Below, piece after piece: positions 53,073-63,462 of a stretch of 64,000 bases of DNA. Every line of letters starts with the position of its first letter. Position 1 is the stretch's first letter. The stretch comes from Caldilineaceae bacterium (GTDB lineage: Bacteria; Chloroflexota; Anaerolineae; Caldilineales; Caldilineaceae). The notes beneath the pieces are model-generated. The model had not been told where the DNA came from. It searched no databases and saw nothing but the letters and a program-made list of their open reading frames with translations. The stretch is from NCBI GenBank assembly GCA_022827195.1, contig JAJDTL010000020.1:124001-188000 (forward strand). Direction: 5' to 3'. A program made the position numbers and the translations under genes.

Positions 53073-54389
53073 CTAGCCATATTGTTCCACCAGAAGCGTA
53101 TCGATCTCCGTCTTGATGTTTTCCAACGCTTCTTCTACTGTGGCCTGACCCAGAATGGCGGCCTGGAACTGCGGGCCGGCGATAACCTTGCTCTCCTGCC
53201 AGAGGGTATTGGTGTCGACACCGGCGAACAGCAGCGGTCCGAAGCGGTCTACGTACTCGGCCGTGCAGGGGGCAGGATTCCAGAATCCCCTGGCTTTGTT
53301 GCCGACGGGGGTCGTGCCTGCCAGGTTGGCGCGTGTCCCGACCTGTTCCGGCGCAAGCATGTACTTGACCCAGGTGACGGCAGCATCGACCGCGTCGCTT
53401 TGACTGGTGACGGCCCATCCCTGGCCCGAGACGATGCCGGAAACCGGGGTGACTGAGCTGTCAATGCTGCGCGGATGGCCGATCACGAACTCCAGGTCCG
53501 GGTTTGCTTCAACGTCCTGAACGCAGGCTGCATCTTCTCTGCGTCCTGTCACCTGTTCCAATGAGCTCCAGTAGTCGGGGAGGCCGCCTTGTTCATCGAC
53601 GCTGCCGATGGCGTACTCCAGCGGGACCCAGCCATTTTCATACTCTTTGACCCAGCGGGTCAGGGCATCGATGACGGGCTGCTCCAGGAAATTGGAGGTG
53701 GTGCGGTCGTCGGCATACACTTGCCCGCCTGCTTCATGGACGGTTACCAGGAATTCACCCCAGTTAAAGGTGCTGAGGTTTTCCAGATACCAGTTTCTTT
53801 CTGCGGCCTTTTCAGCCAGGGCATGGAGCTCGTCCCAGGTCCCGAATGCTGCGGTGGCCGGGTCATAGCCCAGTTCTGAAAGCAGGCCGCCGTTGTAGGC
53901 GATGCCGTTGACTTCCGCCTCGAACAGCGGCATGTAGAGGACACCGTCCATACTGGCCGCGTCGACCTCGGCAGAGGTATAGTCGGCCAGGTCGTCGGCG
54001 GTGAGATGGTCGTCAAGACCAAGGATCACGCCTTTCGTGATATAGGCTGGCACCGTATCGGTGGTTGCATCCCAGATATCGGGCGCCTCTCCGGCCGCGG
54101 CCGCGGCGTAGAGTTTTTCGCGACGCCCGCCCCAAGGCTGTACCTCGACCTCCGCGGTGATGTCAGGATGGGCTGCATGGAATCCCTCATTCAAGGGGGC
54201 ATAGACAATGTCCCCATCGTTTTCTGTGCGGGGATAGGCCCAGATGTCGATGGTTACGGAGGCCATGCTGCCCGTGTCACCGCTGTCTGCGGGCGCGGCT
54301 GGGGCTACACAGGCCGCCAGGACCGAGGTGGTGGCCACGCCGGCTGACAGCTGCAAGAATTGACGTCGACTCAAAACCGAATGCTTCAT
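53073..54389 (-). CDS. ABC transporter substrate-binding lipoprotein, family 1 (sugar)
   Basis: 438-residue extracellular sugar-binding protein. The N-terminus MKHSVLSRRQFLQLSAGVAT carries a twin-arginine signal (SRRQFLQ) and then LAACVAP, so it is a Tat-exported lipoprotein with Cys near residue 29. The mature part has the family-1 pattern (VEVQPWGGRREKLYAAAAAGEAPDIWDA). ATG 54389 follows GAGGAGG, an excellent site. It is the first gene of the importer operon and has its own promoter. Confidence 0.92.
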   Translation of the reverse strand: MKHSVLSRRQFLQLSAGVATTSVLAACVAPAAPADSGDTGSMASVTIDIWAYPRTENDGDIVYAPLNEGFHAAHPDITAEVEVQPWGGRREKLYAAAAAGEAPDIWDATTDTVPAYITKGVILGLDDHLTADDLADYTSAEVDAASMDGVLYMPLFEAEVNGIAYNGGLLSELGYDPATAAFGTWDELHALAEKAAERNWYLENLSTFNWGEFLVTVHEAGGQVYADDRTTSNFLEQPVIDALTRWVKEYENGWVPLEYAIGSVDEQGGLPDYWSSLEQVTGRREDAACVQDVEANPDLEFVIGHPRSIDSSVTPVSGIVSGQGWAVTSQSDAVDAAVTWVKYMLAPEQVGTRANLAGTTPVGNKARGFWNPAPCTAEYVDRFGPLLFAGVDTNTLWQESKVIAGPQFQAAILGQATVEEALENIKTEIDTLLVEQYG

Positions 54390-54495
54390 TGTTTCCTCCT
54401 CGATGGAAAGTATGGGAGATACGGACGACAAATTCGGAGAATTTGCCGCATTGGATTTGGGTATGGTCCTCGTGTGTTTGCGGAAATTCCGAACG

Positions 54496-54524
54496 ATACT
54501 ATCACGTGGCTCGTGCGACGGCAA
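54496..54524 (-). promoter_or_regulatory. promoter of the sugar importer operon
   Basis: TTGCCG (54524-54519) and TAGTAT (54501-54496) on the minus strand are exactly 17 bases apart, about 110 bases before the binding-protein start. It lies in the 185-base gap after hisS. Confidence 0.5.
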
Positions 54525-54574
54525 AAAACCGCAGGAGGCGATACGGTCCTTGTCGAAGAAGAGTATCCCAAGCG

Positions 54575-55951
54575 CTATCGGAGTCGCTGGCTCAAGTTGT
54601 CGACCGCATCCGCTCGCGCTACCGAAGTCTGTTCGCCGCTGATTAGGTCCTTTATTGTGACGGTTCCGGCGGCAAGCTCGTTGCCGCCGAGCAGGAGGGC
54701 GAAGGGGATGTTGCGCTCTTCGGCGTACCGGAACTGGCGGCCCAGGTTGTCTAGGTCCGGGTAGAAGTCGACGCGCAGGCCGGCGCTGCGCAATGCGTGC
54801 GCCAGCTCGACGTTGGCGCCCAGTGTGTCCGGGTCGAAGTTGGTGATCAGCGCCTGTGGCTGGCCGGCCAGTTTGTGGGGGAAGAGGCCGCGCTCCTCCA
54901 TGATCAGGAGGATGCGTTCCAGGCCGAAACTGAAGCCGCAGGCGGGGATGGAGCGGTTGCTGAACATGCCGATCAGGTCGTCGTAGCGTCCGCCGCCGCC
55001 GCCGGAGCCGCTCAGGGTCGGGAACTCGACCTCGTAGGTCGGTCCGGTGTAGTAGCTGAGGCCGCGTGCAAGGTAGGGGTCGATGCGGATGTGTTCGCCG
55101 GCGGGGCCCGACTGCGTCAGCGTCACGATCTCTTCAAGTTCATTCACCGCCTGCGCGCCGCCGGCGGAGCCTGTCAGTATTTGGCGCAGCCAGGCGAGGA
55201 CGGCGCAGGTCTCATCGGGCGCGGCGGCCATCAGTTCCAGCAAGGCGGAGGCGGCGCTCTGCTCGATGCCGCGGGCGCGCAGCTCCTTTGCGACGCCTTC
55301 CAGGCCGATCTTGTCCAGTTTGTCGACGGCGACGAGCGCGTCCGATTCCAGCGCCCCCGGCACACCGCTCACTTCCATCAGTCCGCGCAGGACGCCGCGG
55401 TGGTTGAGGCGCAGCCGGAATCCCGACGCGTCGCGGCCGTGGAAGCCCAACTCCTGCAGGACCTGGGCGCCGGCGTTGAGCACCTCGGCTTCGACCAGCC
55501 GGCTGGAGGAGCCAACCACGTCGAGATCGCATTGGTAGAACTCGCGATAGCGCCCTTTGGCGGGCCGGTCGGCGCGGTAGACGGGCGCGATCTGGTACCG
55601 TTTGAAGTAGCGCGGCAGCTGATTGCTGTATTCGGCGACGATGCGGGCGAGCGGCACGGTGAGGTCGTAGCGCAGGCCGGCGTCGGCGATCTCGTCTTCG
55701 GTCGGGGTCTCGACGAGGGCGCGCTGCAGCTTGGCGCCGCGTTTGGCGACGCGGAAGATGAGCTGGTCGCCCTCTTCGCCGTATTTGCCAAGCAGGGTAT
55801 CGAGCCGTTCCATTACCGGCGTTTCGAGCGGTTCGAAGCCGTAACTCTGGTAGACGCGTTCGATCACGTCGATGACATACTGGCGGCGCAGGACGTCCAA
55901 GGGCAGGAAGTCGCGTGCGCCGCTGATCGGCTTTGTTTGGAATCGTGCCAC
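54575..55951 (-). CDS. hisS: histidyl-tRNA synthetase
   Basis: 458-residue class II synthetase that charges tRNA-His. Motif 2 is seen in LPRYFKRYQIAPVYRADRP with the class II Arg and the following REFYQCDLDVVG. The histidine-binding loop LARGLSYYTGPTYEVEF is diagnostic, and motif 3 is GFSFGLERILLIM. The C-terminal anticodon-binding domain begins QALITNFDPDTLGANVEL. The GTG at 55951 follows AGGAG by eight bases. It is an essential gene and gives the region its chromosomal character. Confidence 0.97.
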   Translation of the reverse strand: MARFQTKPISGARDFLPLDVLRRQYVIDVIERVYQSYGFEPLETPVMERLDTLLGKYGEEGDQLIFRVAKRGAKLQRALVETPTEDEIADAGLRYDLTVPLARIVAEYSNQLPRYFKRYQIAPVYRADRPAKGRYREFYQCDLDVVGSSSRLVEAEVLNAGAQVLQELGFHGRDASGFRLRLNHRGVLRGLMEVSGVPGALESDALVAVDKLDKIGLEGVAKELRARGIEQSAASALLELMAAAPDETCAVLAWLRQILTGSAGGAQAVNELEEIVTLTQSGPAGEHIRIDPYLARGLSYYTGPTYEVEFPTLSGSGGGGGRYDDLIGMFSNRSIPACGFSFGLERILLIMEERGLFPHKLAGQPQALITNFDPDTLGANVELAHALRSAGLRVDFYPDLDNLGRQFRYAEERNIPFALLLGGNELAAGTVTIKDLISGEQTSVARADAVDNLSQRLR

Positions 55952-56062
55952 TGAAGTGTCTCCTGATAGGTTGCGCCGTCAGTGATGAAGAGGCAGCGCG
56001 TTGAGGAGCATCTTACACGAAGAGACGCGGGGACAGAAAGAATCGAGGGGAAGGAAGGCAGG

Positions 56063-57265
56063 CTAGTCCAAACTGCTCCTGAGCACATCGCGGTAGGCGG
56101 CGATGCGGTCGCGGCGCAGGTCGCGTCTGTGGCCGAGGAAGGCTTTGAGGGACTCGCAGGCAATCTGAAGGCGGAATTCGGCGAGGAGATAGCACCGCAG
56201 CAGGGCTGCCCAGAGGGGGCCGTGCCACTTGCGCGCGTAGCGTACTTTGCTGCGGTTGAAGAGGATATGGCGTCTGGCGCTCACCTGGCCGCTGCTGCGG
56301 CCCTCGGCGTGGATGACGATGGCGGCCGGGTCGTAGACGACGCGCCAGCCGGCCCTCCTGATGCGGCGGCAGAGGTCGGTCTCTTCGCTGTACATGAAGA
56401 ACTGGGGATCGAATCCGCCGAGCGCGGTCAGTGCTTCGCCGCGCACGAGCAGCGCTGCGCCGACGAGCCAGTCCACATCCTGGCGGGCGTCCGCGGGCCA
56501 GTCGGCTAGGTGATAGTGCCGGGTCCACGGGTTGCGGGGCCAGGTACGCTCAAGCCAGGTGCTCTCGAAGAAGCCGGTCAGCGGGCCGGGGAAACGCCGG
56601 CGGCTGCTTTGCAGCGCACCATCCGCGTAGCGCAGCTGCGGCCCGATCGCGCCGATCGTCCCGTCCTGGTCGATGCCCCGGTAGAGCGCCCACAGGCTGC
56701 CGGGCAGGAGTTCGGTGTCCGGGTTGAGGAAGTAGATGAAGCGCGCCGGCGCGGCCGGGGACGGCTGATGGCCTGCCTGCCCGTTGTCCGGGGCGGGTTT
56801 CTCGTCGATACGCACATCTAGCCCCATGGCCTCCAGTGCCCGGTTGTTGCCGCCGGTGAAGCCCAGGTTTTCGTCGCTGAAGATCGTTTGCACCCAGGGG
56901 AATCGGTTTGTGAGCAGGGTTGTGGTGGCGTCTTCGCTGGCGTTGTCAAGTACAACGACCTGGAGCGTGGCCTCGTTGTGCGGGCCGAAGCGGCGTACGA
57001 ACGTCGATGACGCCAACGCACTTTTCGTGCTGGCGTGCGACTCGTCAATTGGCTGGCTCTGGTTTTGAATCGAGGTGAGGCAGGCGCGCAGATGGTCCCA
57101 AACGTTCCAGGAGACGATCACGATAACGATGTCGGTCAGGGAGCGTGCTTCGCTCGCCAAATCTTGTTCGAATTGGCCTGAGAGTGCGGTCGTGTAGTGG
57201 GACGCGCCGTCATGTCGAGCCTTGTCGCCGCGGCTGTCCACTCGACTGCGAAGTTGGCTGAACAT
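56063..57265 (-). CDS. GT2-family glycosyltransferase
   Basis: 400-residue inverting GT-A transferase. The N-terminal fold has IVIVIVSWNVWDHLRACLTSI, then VVVLDNASEDATTTLL, LGFTGGNNRALEAMG and the metal-binding region YFLNPDTELLPGSLW. The acceptor loop FDPQFFMYSEETDLCRRIRRAGW (about residue 320) is typical of rhamnosyltransferase-like members. It probably extends a surface glycan. It lies downstream of the polyprenyl synthase gene, which could supply the lipid carrier. Confidence 0.92.
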   Translation of the reverse strand: MFSQLRSRVDSRGDKARHDGASHYTTALSGQFEQDLASEARSLTDIVIVIVSWNVWDHLRACLTSIQNQSQPIDESHASTKSALASSTFVRRFGPHNEATLQVVVLDNASEDATTTLLTNRFPWVQTIFSDENLGFTGGNNRALEAMGLDVRIDEKPAPDNGQAGHQPSPAAPARFIYFLNPDTELLPGSLWALYRGIDQDGTIGAIGPQLRYADGALQSSRRRFPGPLTGFFESTWLERTWPRNPWTRHYHLADWPADARQDVDWLVGAALLVRGEALTALGGFDPQFFMYSEETDLCRRIRRAGWRVVYDPAAIVIHAEGRSSGQVSARRHILFNRSKVRYARKWHGPLWAALLRCYLLAEFRLQIACESLKAFLGHRRDLRRDRIAAYRDVLRSSLD

Positions 57266-57286
57266 CGCGTTTACAGATGGGTGCGT

Positions 57287-58471
57287 TCAACTGCTGCGTT
57301 GCACAACAAAGGCGCACAGCCCCAAGAGAGAGCGTTGACAGAGGCTGTCGTCGAAGGATGACAGGTTGTGGACGGCGTGGTCGAGGAAGCCGAGCGCTTC
57401 CTGGTGCGCGGCCTCGATGGCGCCGCTGGCGGGCACGGCCTTGACGATTTCCTGCACCGTCGCTGACAGGGCGCGGGAATCGCCTGCGTCGGCGCGCTCG
57501 CGTGCCTGGAGGAGGCGGTCCACCAGTTTCTGCGGATGGGGCAGATCCTGCAGGTAGTAGAGGAAGGGCAGGGTCAACGTACCCTGTAGCAGGTCGCTGC
57601 CTGCAGGTTTGCCGAGGGCGGCGTCGGTGCCGATGAAATCGAGAATGTCGTCTACAATCTGGAAAGCCATGCCGAACTGATATCCGAAGGATTTCAGCGC
57701 CTGAACCTGTGCGGACGGCAGGCCGACCAGGACGGCGGCGGCTTCGGTGGCCGCGCTATAGAGGCTGGCCGTCTTGGCGTAGATACGTTGGTAGTAGGCC
57801 TGGCGGTCCTGGTCAAAGTCGTTGCGGTCGGCGAGCTGGCGCATTTCGCCATCGACGATCACGCGCAGTGTATCGCTGAAAATGGTAATCACGCGAGTAT
57901 TTTCGGTTTCGGCCGCGAACTGGGCGGAGCGGGCGAACATATAGTCTCCGGCCAGGACGGTTGCCCCCGGGCTCCAGGAGGCGTTAAGCGTTGGGGCATC
58001 GCGGCGCAGCAGGGAACCGTCGATCACGTCGTCGTGGACGAGCGTGGCGGTGTGCAGCATTTCGACCGCGGCTGCCAGGGCGATGATCGGATGCGGGGTT
58101 AGGGTCATGCCTGCTTTGGCGTTGATTGATTCTGAGACGTGTCCGTCTTGCAGCCCCGCGGCCAGAAGCGCAAGCGCCGGCCGCAGCCGTTTCCCGCCCT
58201 GACCGATCAGTTCGATGAAGGCGTTTGCAAGGGGCGCAAATACGTCGGCGTCAACGCTCTTCATCTTGTCTTCGACTTGTGCAAGCGCGGCGCGCACCGG
58301 CTCCAGCAGCGCCGGCGCATCCTGCGGCATGAGCAATGCGCGGCGGAATTTCTCACGTATGGCGGCTTCGCGTGGGCTGTGCGCGCCCGAGGGCGGCTTA
58401 TGAGGCGTGTCAGGCGCAATGGGTCTGGCATCGGTTTTGGTAAACTTATCGACCTGCACCTGATCAACCAT
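57287..58471 (-). CDS. polyprenyl diphosphate synthase
   Basis: 394-residue trans-isoprenyl synthase making a long-chain polyprenyl diphosphate. The substrate-binding motif is LVHDDVIDGSLLRRDAP (FARM variant DDxxD, about residue 145), the second Asp-rich motif is QIVDDILDFIGTDAALGKP, and GGKRLRPALALLA precedes both. The N-terminal extension of about 50 residues is unusual in composition. The ATG overlaps the end of the TatD gene, so the two are coupled. The product chain length cannot be read from sequence alone. Confidence 0.93.
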   Translation of the reverse strand: MVDQVQVDKFTKTDARPIAPDTPHKPPSGAHSPREAAIREKFRRALLMPQDAPALLEPVRAALAQVEDKMKSVDADVFAPLANAFIELIGQGGKRLRPALALLAAGLQDGHVSESINAKAGMTLTPHPIIALAAAVEMLHTATLVHDDVIDGSLLRRDAPTLNASWSPGATVLAGDYMFARSAQFAAETENTRVITIFSDTLRVIVDGEMRQLADRNDFDQDRQAYYQRIYAKTASLYSAATEAAAVLVGLPSAQVQALKSFGYQFGMAFQIVDDILDFIGTDAALGKPAGSDLLQGTLTLPFLYYLQDLPHPQKLVDRLLQARERADAGDSRALSATVQEIVKAVPASGAIEAAHQEALGFLDHAVHNLSSFDDSLCQRSLLGLCAFVVQRSS

Positions 58472-59375
58472 AAGACGTTGCCGATTCGCGCGGCTGAGGA
58501 GTTGATTCGGAAAGTATGTCTGCGGTCAACGGGAGCCCGTCTGCCGGTGCGGGCAGCTCGCCTGCGTCAATGCCAAAGAGGGCGCAGGCCACTGCGGTTG
58601 TGCGAGCGGCCACCTCTTCCACCGTTGCGGCCAGAAGTTCTGCCAGCCGTTGCGCCACCAGCGCAGCATTGGCCGGCTCGTTGCGTTTCCCGCGCATTGG
58701 GTGCGGCGTCAGCCAGGGGGCATCGGTTTCGAGCATCAGCCGGTCCAGGCAGAGCTGGCTGGCCAGCTTGTGCAACGACCGCGCGTTTTTGAACGTCAAC
58801 GCGCCGCCGAGCCCCAGGGTGAATTGCCAGTCCATTGCCGCTAGCGCCAGCGCAGCATCGCCGGAGAACGCGTGCAGGACACCCCAAAGCTCTCGTTGGG
58901 CGAGGGGTGAGCTGCGGGTGCGTTCGCTCGCCGTCCACTCGCCAAGGATTTGGGCCACATCGGCGGACGCGTTGCGGTTGTGGATGATCACCGGCAGGCC
59001 GGTTTCGGCGGCCAGTTCGAGCTGGCCGCGAAAGGCACGGGCCTGCTCCTGGGGGGAGACAAGGTCCCAGTGGTAGTCCAGCCCGATCTCGCCGATGGCG
59101 ACAACCTTGGGGTGCTCGGCCAGCGCGGCCAGTTGTGTGAGCGCGCGCTCATTGAAGTCCCCGCTGCTGTTGGGATGGATGCCCACCGCCGCGTACACCT
59201 GCGGATGCCGTTCTGCCAACTCGATGGCCCGCCGGCTGTGGGCCAGATCGATGCCGGGGTTTACGATCCGGCGCACGCCCTGCGCCCCCGCCCGCTTCAG
59301 CACCGCCGCGCGGTCGGTGTCGAATTGCTCCATATCCAGATGGCAGTGGCTGTCGACCATCGTCGGAACAGTCAT
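58464..59375 (-). CDS. TatD-family metal-dependent DNase
   Basis: 303-residue TIM-barrel hydrolase. Metal ligands are in MVDSHCHLDMEQFD (residues about 6-19), GEIGLDYHWD (the Glu), VIIHNRNASAD, GVLHAFSGDAAL and LETDAPWLTPHP. Family members are 3'-5' exonucleases or deoxyribonucleases. Its end overlaps the polyprenyl synthase start (TGA and ATG share bases). A weak promoter-like TAAAAT box lies about 115 bases upstream of its ATG. Confidence 0.93.
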   Translation of the reverse strand: MTVPTMVDSHCHLDMEQFDTDRAAVLKRAGAQGVRRIVNPGIDLAHSRRAIELAERHPQVYAAVGIHPNSSGDFNERALTQLAALAEHPKVVAIGEIGLDYHWDLVSPQEQARAFRGQLELAAETGLPVIIHNRNASADVAQILGEWTASERTRSSPLAQRELWGVLHAFSGDAALALAAMDWQFTLGLGGALTFKNARSLHKLASQLCLDRLMLETDAPWLTPHPMRGKRNEPANAALVAQRLAELLAATVEEVAARTTAVACALFGIDAGELPAPADGLPLTADILSESTPQPRESATSYG

Positions 59376-59579
59376 TTGCGCTCAACTATGGAGATGGCAG
59401 CGTATCGGTGCTCACGCCCAATGCGGTCTGATAAAGCGTTACCAGTGTTGTATCCAACTGTATACTGACAAGGGCTGATTGTTAATTTTATCACATAGTA
59501 CCGCCGCATGAAAGAGCGATTGGCAACTGAAGGGAGGGCCGCGGCAGGGCGGAGCGGGCGGTGTTTTCTCTTCTCGCCG

Positions 59580-61040
59580 CTATAGGCCCACCAGTTTCCG
59601 GCCGTCGGCAAGGATCGCGGCCACACTCTCCTTGCGGGTCGTCTCGGTATAGATTCGGATCAACGGTTCGGTGCCGGAGAAGCGCACCAGAAGCCAGCCG
59701 CCGTCCTCCATCAGGAATTTGTAGCCGTCGACGGTGATTCGTTCGGTGACGGCGAGGCCGCCCAGCGTGCAGCCGCCGATGTCGACGTTTTCGAGTTCGA
59801 GCTGGGCCGCGGCCTTCATCTCCTCGCCGGTCAACCGGATGTCGATGCGGTCGTAGTAGTGCTCGCCGACCCGCTCGAAGAGAAGCTGTAGCAGCTCGGT
59901 CGGCCTTTTGCCCGTACGCACCATCAGGTCCAGCAGGTAGAGATTAGAGAGGATGCCGTCGCGTTCGGGTACGTGGCCGCGGAAGGCGTAGCCGCCGCTC
60001 TCCTCGCCGCCGATGAGCGCGTTGTGCTCCAGCATCGCCGGGGCCACGTATTTGAAGCCGACGCCCGTCTCCACGATCGGAACATCGTAGGCGGCGCACA
60101 GCTTGTCGAGCATCGAGGTCGTGCTGAGGGTTTTGACAATCGGCCCGCGTTCACCTCGCACATCCAGCAGGTAGTAGGCAAGCAGCCCGTAGACCCGCAA
60201 TTGGTCGACGAACTGCCCGTTTTCGTCGCCGAAGCCGCAGCGGTCGGCGTCGCCGTCGAGGATGCAGATGCAATCGGCTTCGACGGAGCGAGCGACGGCG
60301 AGGCCGGCGTCCACATTTGGGGGGATTGGCTCAGGGCGGGCCATTTCGGGGAATATCGGATTGCGCTGGGCGTGGACCTCGATGACATCGGTCTTGCCGC
60401 CCGCCAGGATTTCGCTCAGCCAGCCGGCGCCGTTGCCCCACATGCTGTCGACGACGATCTTCAGGCCGGCGTCGCGGATGCGCGCAACGTCGATCAGTTC
60501 GTTCAGGCGGGCCAGATAGGCGGCCTGCGGCTGGATATAGCGGACCGCGCCACTGGCCAGGGCCGCGTCAAGCGGGGTGCGGCACACGCCCTCCGTACCG
60601 GGGATGCGGGCTTCGATTTCGGCCAACCCTTCCGGGGGCACCGCGCCGCCGCTGGCGTCGCGCACCTTAAAGCCGTTGTCTTCGGGCGGATTGTGGCTGG
60701 CGGTTATGTTCACCGCGCCGACCGCGTTGTTGTCGACGGCGGCGAAGCTGATTACCGGCGTCGGCGCGGCGTCGTCAACCAGCAGAACGCGGAAGCCGTT
60801 GCCGGCCAGTACCTCGGCCACGGCAGCTGCGAAATGCTCTCCCTGGAAGCGTTTGTCGTGGCCGACGACGACCGCGTTGGCTGTGTGGCCCTCGTCCGTC
60901 AGCCAGTTGGCGAAGCCCTGTGCGCAGCGGCGGACATTTGCAAAGGTGTAGTCTTCGGCCATGCGTCCTCGCCAACCGTCCGTGCCGAAGCGAATGGGCA
61001 TTTGTGCAATCGTTTCGCCAATTGAACCCTGATTTGTCAT
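59580..61040 (-). CDS. phosphoglucomutase/phosphomannomutase
   Basis: 486-residue phosphohexomutase. The active-site serine is in [18 protein letters not shown] (about residue 105), the metal-binding loop is [16 protein letters not shown], the sugar-binding loop is [10 protein letters not shown] and the phosphate-binding end is [16 protein letters not shown]. It interconverts hexose 1- and 6-phosphates, feeding glycan synthesis. ATG 61040 gives the normal N-terminus ([18 protein letters not shown] soon after); an upstream in-frame start adds 48 unlikely residues. Confidence 0.94.
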   Translation of the reverse strand: MTNQGSIGETIAQMPIRFGTDGWRGRMAEDYTFANVRRCAQGFANWLTDEGHTANAVVVGHDKRFQGEHFAAAVAEVLAGNGFRVLLVDDAAPTPVISFAAVDNNAVGAVNITASHNPPEDNGFKVRDASGGAVPPEGLAEIEARIPGTEGVCRTPLDAALASGAVRYIQPQAAYLARLNELIDVARIRDAGLKIVVDSMWGNGAGWLSEILAGGKTDVIEVHAQRNPIFPEMARPEPIPPNVDAGLAVARSVEADCICILDGDADRCGFGDENGQFVDQLRVYGLLAYYLLDVRGERGPIVKTLSTTSMLDKLCAAYDVPIVETGVGFKYVAPAMLEHNALIGGEESGGYAFRGHVPERDGILSNLYLLDLMVRTGKRPTELLQLLFERVGEHYYDRIDIRLTGEEMKAAAQLELENVDIGGCTLGGLAVTERITVDGYKFLMEDGGWLLVRFSGTEPLIRIYTETTRKESVAAILADGRKLVGL

Positions 61041-61249
61041 GCAGTTTTCTCTCTGTGCGGACGTCTGTTTCAGCTTGGCGCTCGCTCGCGCCGCTGTTGG
61101 GAATCCGGCAGGGTCGGGGACATCGCAAGCCGGGAGCGGGTTTTCTGGAAAGGTAAGCCTACTCCAAGAAGTGTGAACGGGCAATGCCCGACAAAAATCC
61201 TGGATACGCTCCTGTTGAGTGCCGGCAGGGATGCACCTGCCAAAGTGAA

Positions 61250-62002
61250 CTATTTGCGACCGGTAAAGAGCCCCTCCTGCAAGTGAAAGAGCGTCTGGTC
61301 GTCCTGCTTGAGCGGATTCAGGAATGCCTGCGCCGCGGGCGGACCGTGCCAGAGGAGCGCCTGCAGGTAGGACTGCATCACCGGATCGTGGCGCGCCGCC
61401 CAGTTTTCGAAGACCATCTGTTTTTCGAGGACTTCATTGTGCAGCAGCTCCAGCCCCGCGTTTGTGTAGCCGTCGAGCCACTCCTCGATGCTGAGGCAGC
61501 GGCCGTGGCTGGGGTCGCGCAGCTTTTCGAAGGCATTGACGAAGTCGCCGGCGACGTCGGCGGGCACGACGTTGTCCACCACTGCGAGGATGCCGCCAGG
61601 ACGGAGCACGCGCACCGATTCCCGCAGAAAGGCGTCGACGTCGGGGAAATGATGGGGGGCGATGCGGCAGGTAAGCAGGTCGAACCGGCCGTCCGGGTAG
61701 GGCAGATTGTCGGCGTCGGCGTACTCGACGGTTACGTTGGCGATGCCGCGCGCTTCCGCCTGTTCGCGGGCTACGGTCAGCATCTGCGCCGTGATATCAG
61801 TTGCGTGCACGTGGGCGACGTGAGGGGCGAAGGCGAAGGCTGTGTGGCCGGCGGCCGTGGCGATATCGAGCGCGTGCCAGTGCGGCTGCGGCCGGACCAC
61901 TTCGACCAGACGTTGCAGACTGGCGCCCTTGGCGTGGGGCCGGCTGGTGACGTATTCGCGGGCGTTGACGCCGAACTGTTCCTGCACCAGTCTCTTGTCC
62001 AT
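61250..62002 (-). CDS. SAM-dependent methyltransferase (class I, UbiE-like)
   Basis: 250-residue Rossmann-fold methyltransferase. Motif I is [19 protein letters not shown] (the Gly-rich loop is partly replaced, AAGHT), the acidic post-I residue lies in [11 protein letters not shown], and the motif II/III region has [20 protein letters not shown] and [16 protein letters not shown]. The substrate is unknown. It is encoded three bases after the inositol-monophosphatase-like gene, so the two share a message. Confidence 0.9.
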   Translation of the reverse strand: MDKRLVQEQFGVNAREYVTSRPHAKGASLQRLVEVVRPQPHWHALDIATAAGHTAFAFAPHVAHVHATDITAQMLTVAREQAEARGIANVTVEYADADNLPYPDGRFDLLTCRIAPHHFPDVDAFLRESVRVLRPGGILAVVDNVVPADVAGDFVNAFEKLRDPSHGRCLSIEEWLDGYTNAGLELLHNEVLEKQMVFENWAARHDPVMQSYLQALLWHGPPAAQAFLNPLKQDDQTLFHLQEGLFTGRK

Positions 62003-62005
62003 CGG

Positions 62006-62890
62006 TCACTTCTCTTTCGCCGAATCCGGGTCAAACTTGCCCGCGCGGCTCTCCTGGATGGCGCGCAACAGCGCCGCGTGGACGCCCGGCTGTCCGTTGC
62101 TGGCGACGATTTGGCGGTCGCCCAGGCCGAAGGGGGCGCCATCGTAGTTGGTGACAAGGCCGCCCGCTTCCCGCACGAGGAGGGTCCCGGGGGCAACATC
62201 CCACGGCTGGATCGATCCTTCCCAGTAGCCCGAAAAAGCGCCGCTGGACAGATAGGCCATATCAGCCGAGGAGGCGCCCATCCGGCGCACGCCGCGACAG
62301 ATTGGCATGAGACGGGCGAATTCGGCCGCGTTGTTGTCGTCGCCCTCGGCGCGGTGGTAAGGGAAACCGGTGACGAGCAGCGCGTCGGACAGCGAGGAGA
62401 CGCGGCTGACGTGCAGAGGCTCCTCGGTGCCGTCTCGATGCCTCAGCGCGGCGCCATGCCCGGCCTGCGCCCAGAAGAGTTCGAACTGGGGCAGGACCAG
62501 CGAGAGGCCCCAAACGGCTTCCCCTCGATGGATGAGCGCGATGTTGATGCCGAACCAGGGCACGCCGGCGGCGTAATTGATTGTGCCGTCGATCGGATCG
62601 ACGAGCCAGAAGTACTCGTCATGCGGCTGCTCATCGCTTTCTTCGCCCCAAAAACCGAATCCGGGCGTCAGTGCGGCCAGCCCGTCGCGGATCAGCGCCT
62701 CGCAGGCGAAATCGGCTTCGGTGACCAGGTCGTGCTCGGTCGATTTGGAACGGACGGCGCGCAGGCCGTCGCGCTGCATGTCCAACGCCAGCTCACCCGC
62801 CCGATAGGCGAGCTCAAAGAGGACCGATTTCGGGACCGGCAACGCTTCCTGGACGCGCGGCGGCTGATTGGAGGCCGTCGGGAGTTTCAC
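62006..62890 (-). CDS. inositol monophosphatase family protein
   Basis: 294-residue magnesium-dependent phosphatase. The metal-binding signature occurs as FWGEESDEQ with VDPIDGTINYAAGVP (about residues 90-125), the catalytic Thr following in DGT. The late Asp is in WEGSIQPWDVAPGTLLVREAGG. It removes phosphate from inositol, histidinol or sulfur-nucleotide substrates. The start is GTG 62890. It sits between a PH protein and a methyltransferase with two- and three-base gaps. Confidence 0.93.
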   Translation of the reverse strand: MKLPTASNQPPRVQEALPVPKSVLFELAYRAGELALDMQRDGLRAVRSKSTEHDLVTEADFACEALIRDGLAALTPGFGFWGEESDEQPHDEYFWLVDPIDGTINYAAGVPWFGINIALIHRGEAVWGLSLVLPQFELFWAQAGHGAALRHRDGTEEPLHVSRVSSLSDALLVTGFPYHRAEGDDNNAAEFARLMPICRGVRRMGASSADMAYLSSGAFSGYWEGSIQPWDVAPGTLLVREAGGLVTNYDGAPFGLGDRQIVASNGQPGVHAALLRAIQESRAGKFDPDSAKEK

Positions 62891-62892
62891 GG

Positions 62893-63462
62893 CTACATTT
62901 CCTCGCGGAAGTGGAGGCCGCGCCGCTCTTTTTCGCGAATGGTGGCCTTACGGATCATTTCGCGCAGCTCCATCGGATTCTTGACGTTGTGGAGCGTGAC
63001 CTCAGGGTGGGAAGGGTCGTTGCTGACGATCGCAACGTCGCCCACGTTAAGCGCGCGTTCGCCCAGATGCTGGGTCACCGACGTATCGCGAACGCGCACC
63101 AGTTCAATTTCGTGGTAGCTGCGTCCCAGCAGGCCGCGGATGAGCCGGAGCCGCTGTGTTGTCAGTTCGTAGCGGACGCCGATAGAAAGGTAGGGCCGGC
63201 CGGACCAGAGCAGTTCTTCGGTTTCGGCGTGGTCGGTGATTGCATCGGCGGGGTATGTTGCCGGAGCCGGCGCTCTGGCTGCAGTAGCGGACAGCTCGGC
63301 CTCGGATTCCATTGCATCCAGCGCGGCAAAGAGGCCATCCGCCAGCCCGTTTACGATGGCCTGCAGTTGGGCTTGGGGAATGGCGCTGACTTCGACTTCG
63401 CTCTCGGACAGCGACTGATAGAAGCGGGCCGTGACGACTTGACGTATCTGTTGTTCGTCCAT
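62893..63462 (-). CDS. PH-domain-containing protein
   Basis: 189 residues. The N-terminal half is helical and acidic (MDEQQIRQVVTARFYQSL). The C-terminal half is a bacterial PH domain (TEELLWSGRPYLSIGVRYEL, TLHNVKNPMELREMIRKA), the same fold as in YdbS-type proteins. No transmembrane helix is seen. ATG 63462 follows AGGGA by eight bases; a longer frame upstream is unlikely. It heads a three-gene operon with the phosphatase and methyltransferase. Confidence 0.75.
   Translation of the reverse strand: MDEQQIRQVVTARFYQSLSESEVEVSAIPQAQLQAIVNGLADGLFAALDAMESEAELSATAARAPAPATYPADAITDHAETEELLWSGRPYLSIGVRYELTTQRLRLIRGLLGRSYHEIELVRVRDTSVTQHLGERALNVGDVAIVSNDPSHPEVTLHNVKNPMELREMIRKATIREKERRGLHFREEM

Noticed and set aside
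61184-63118. 644-codon plus-strand frame
   Set aside because: It lies antisense to a methyltransferase and phosphatase gene with clear motifs; its composition is a GC-driven shadow.
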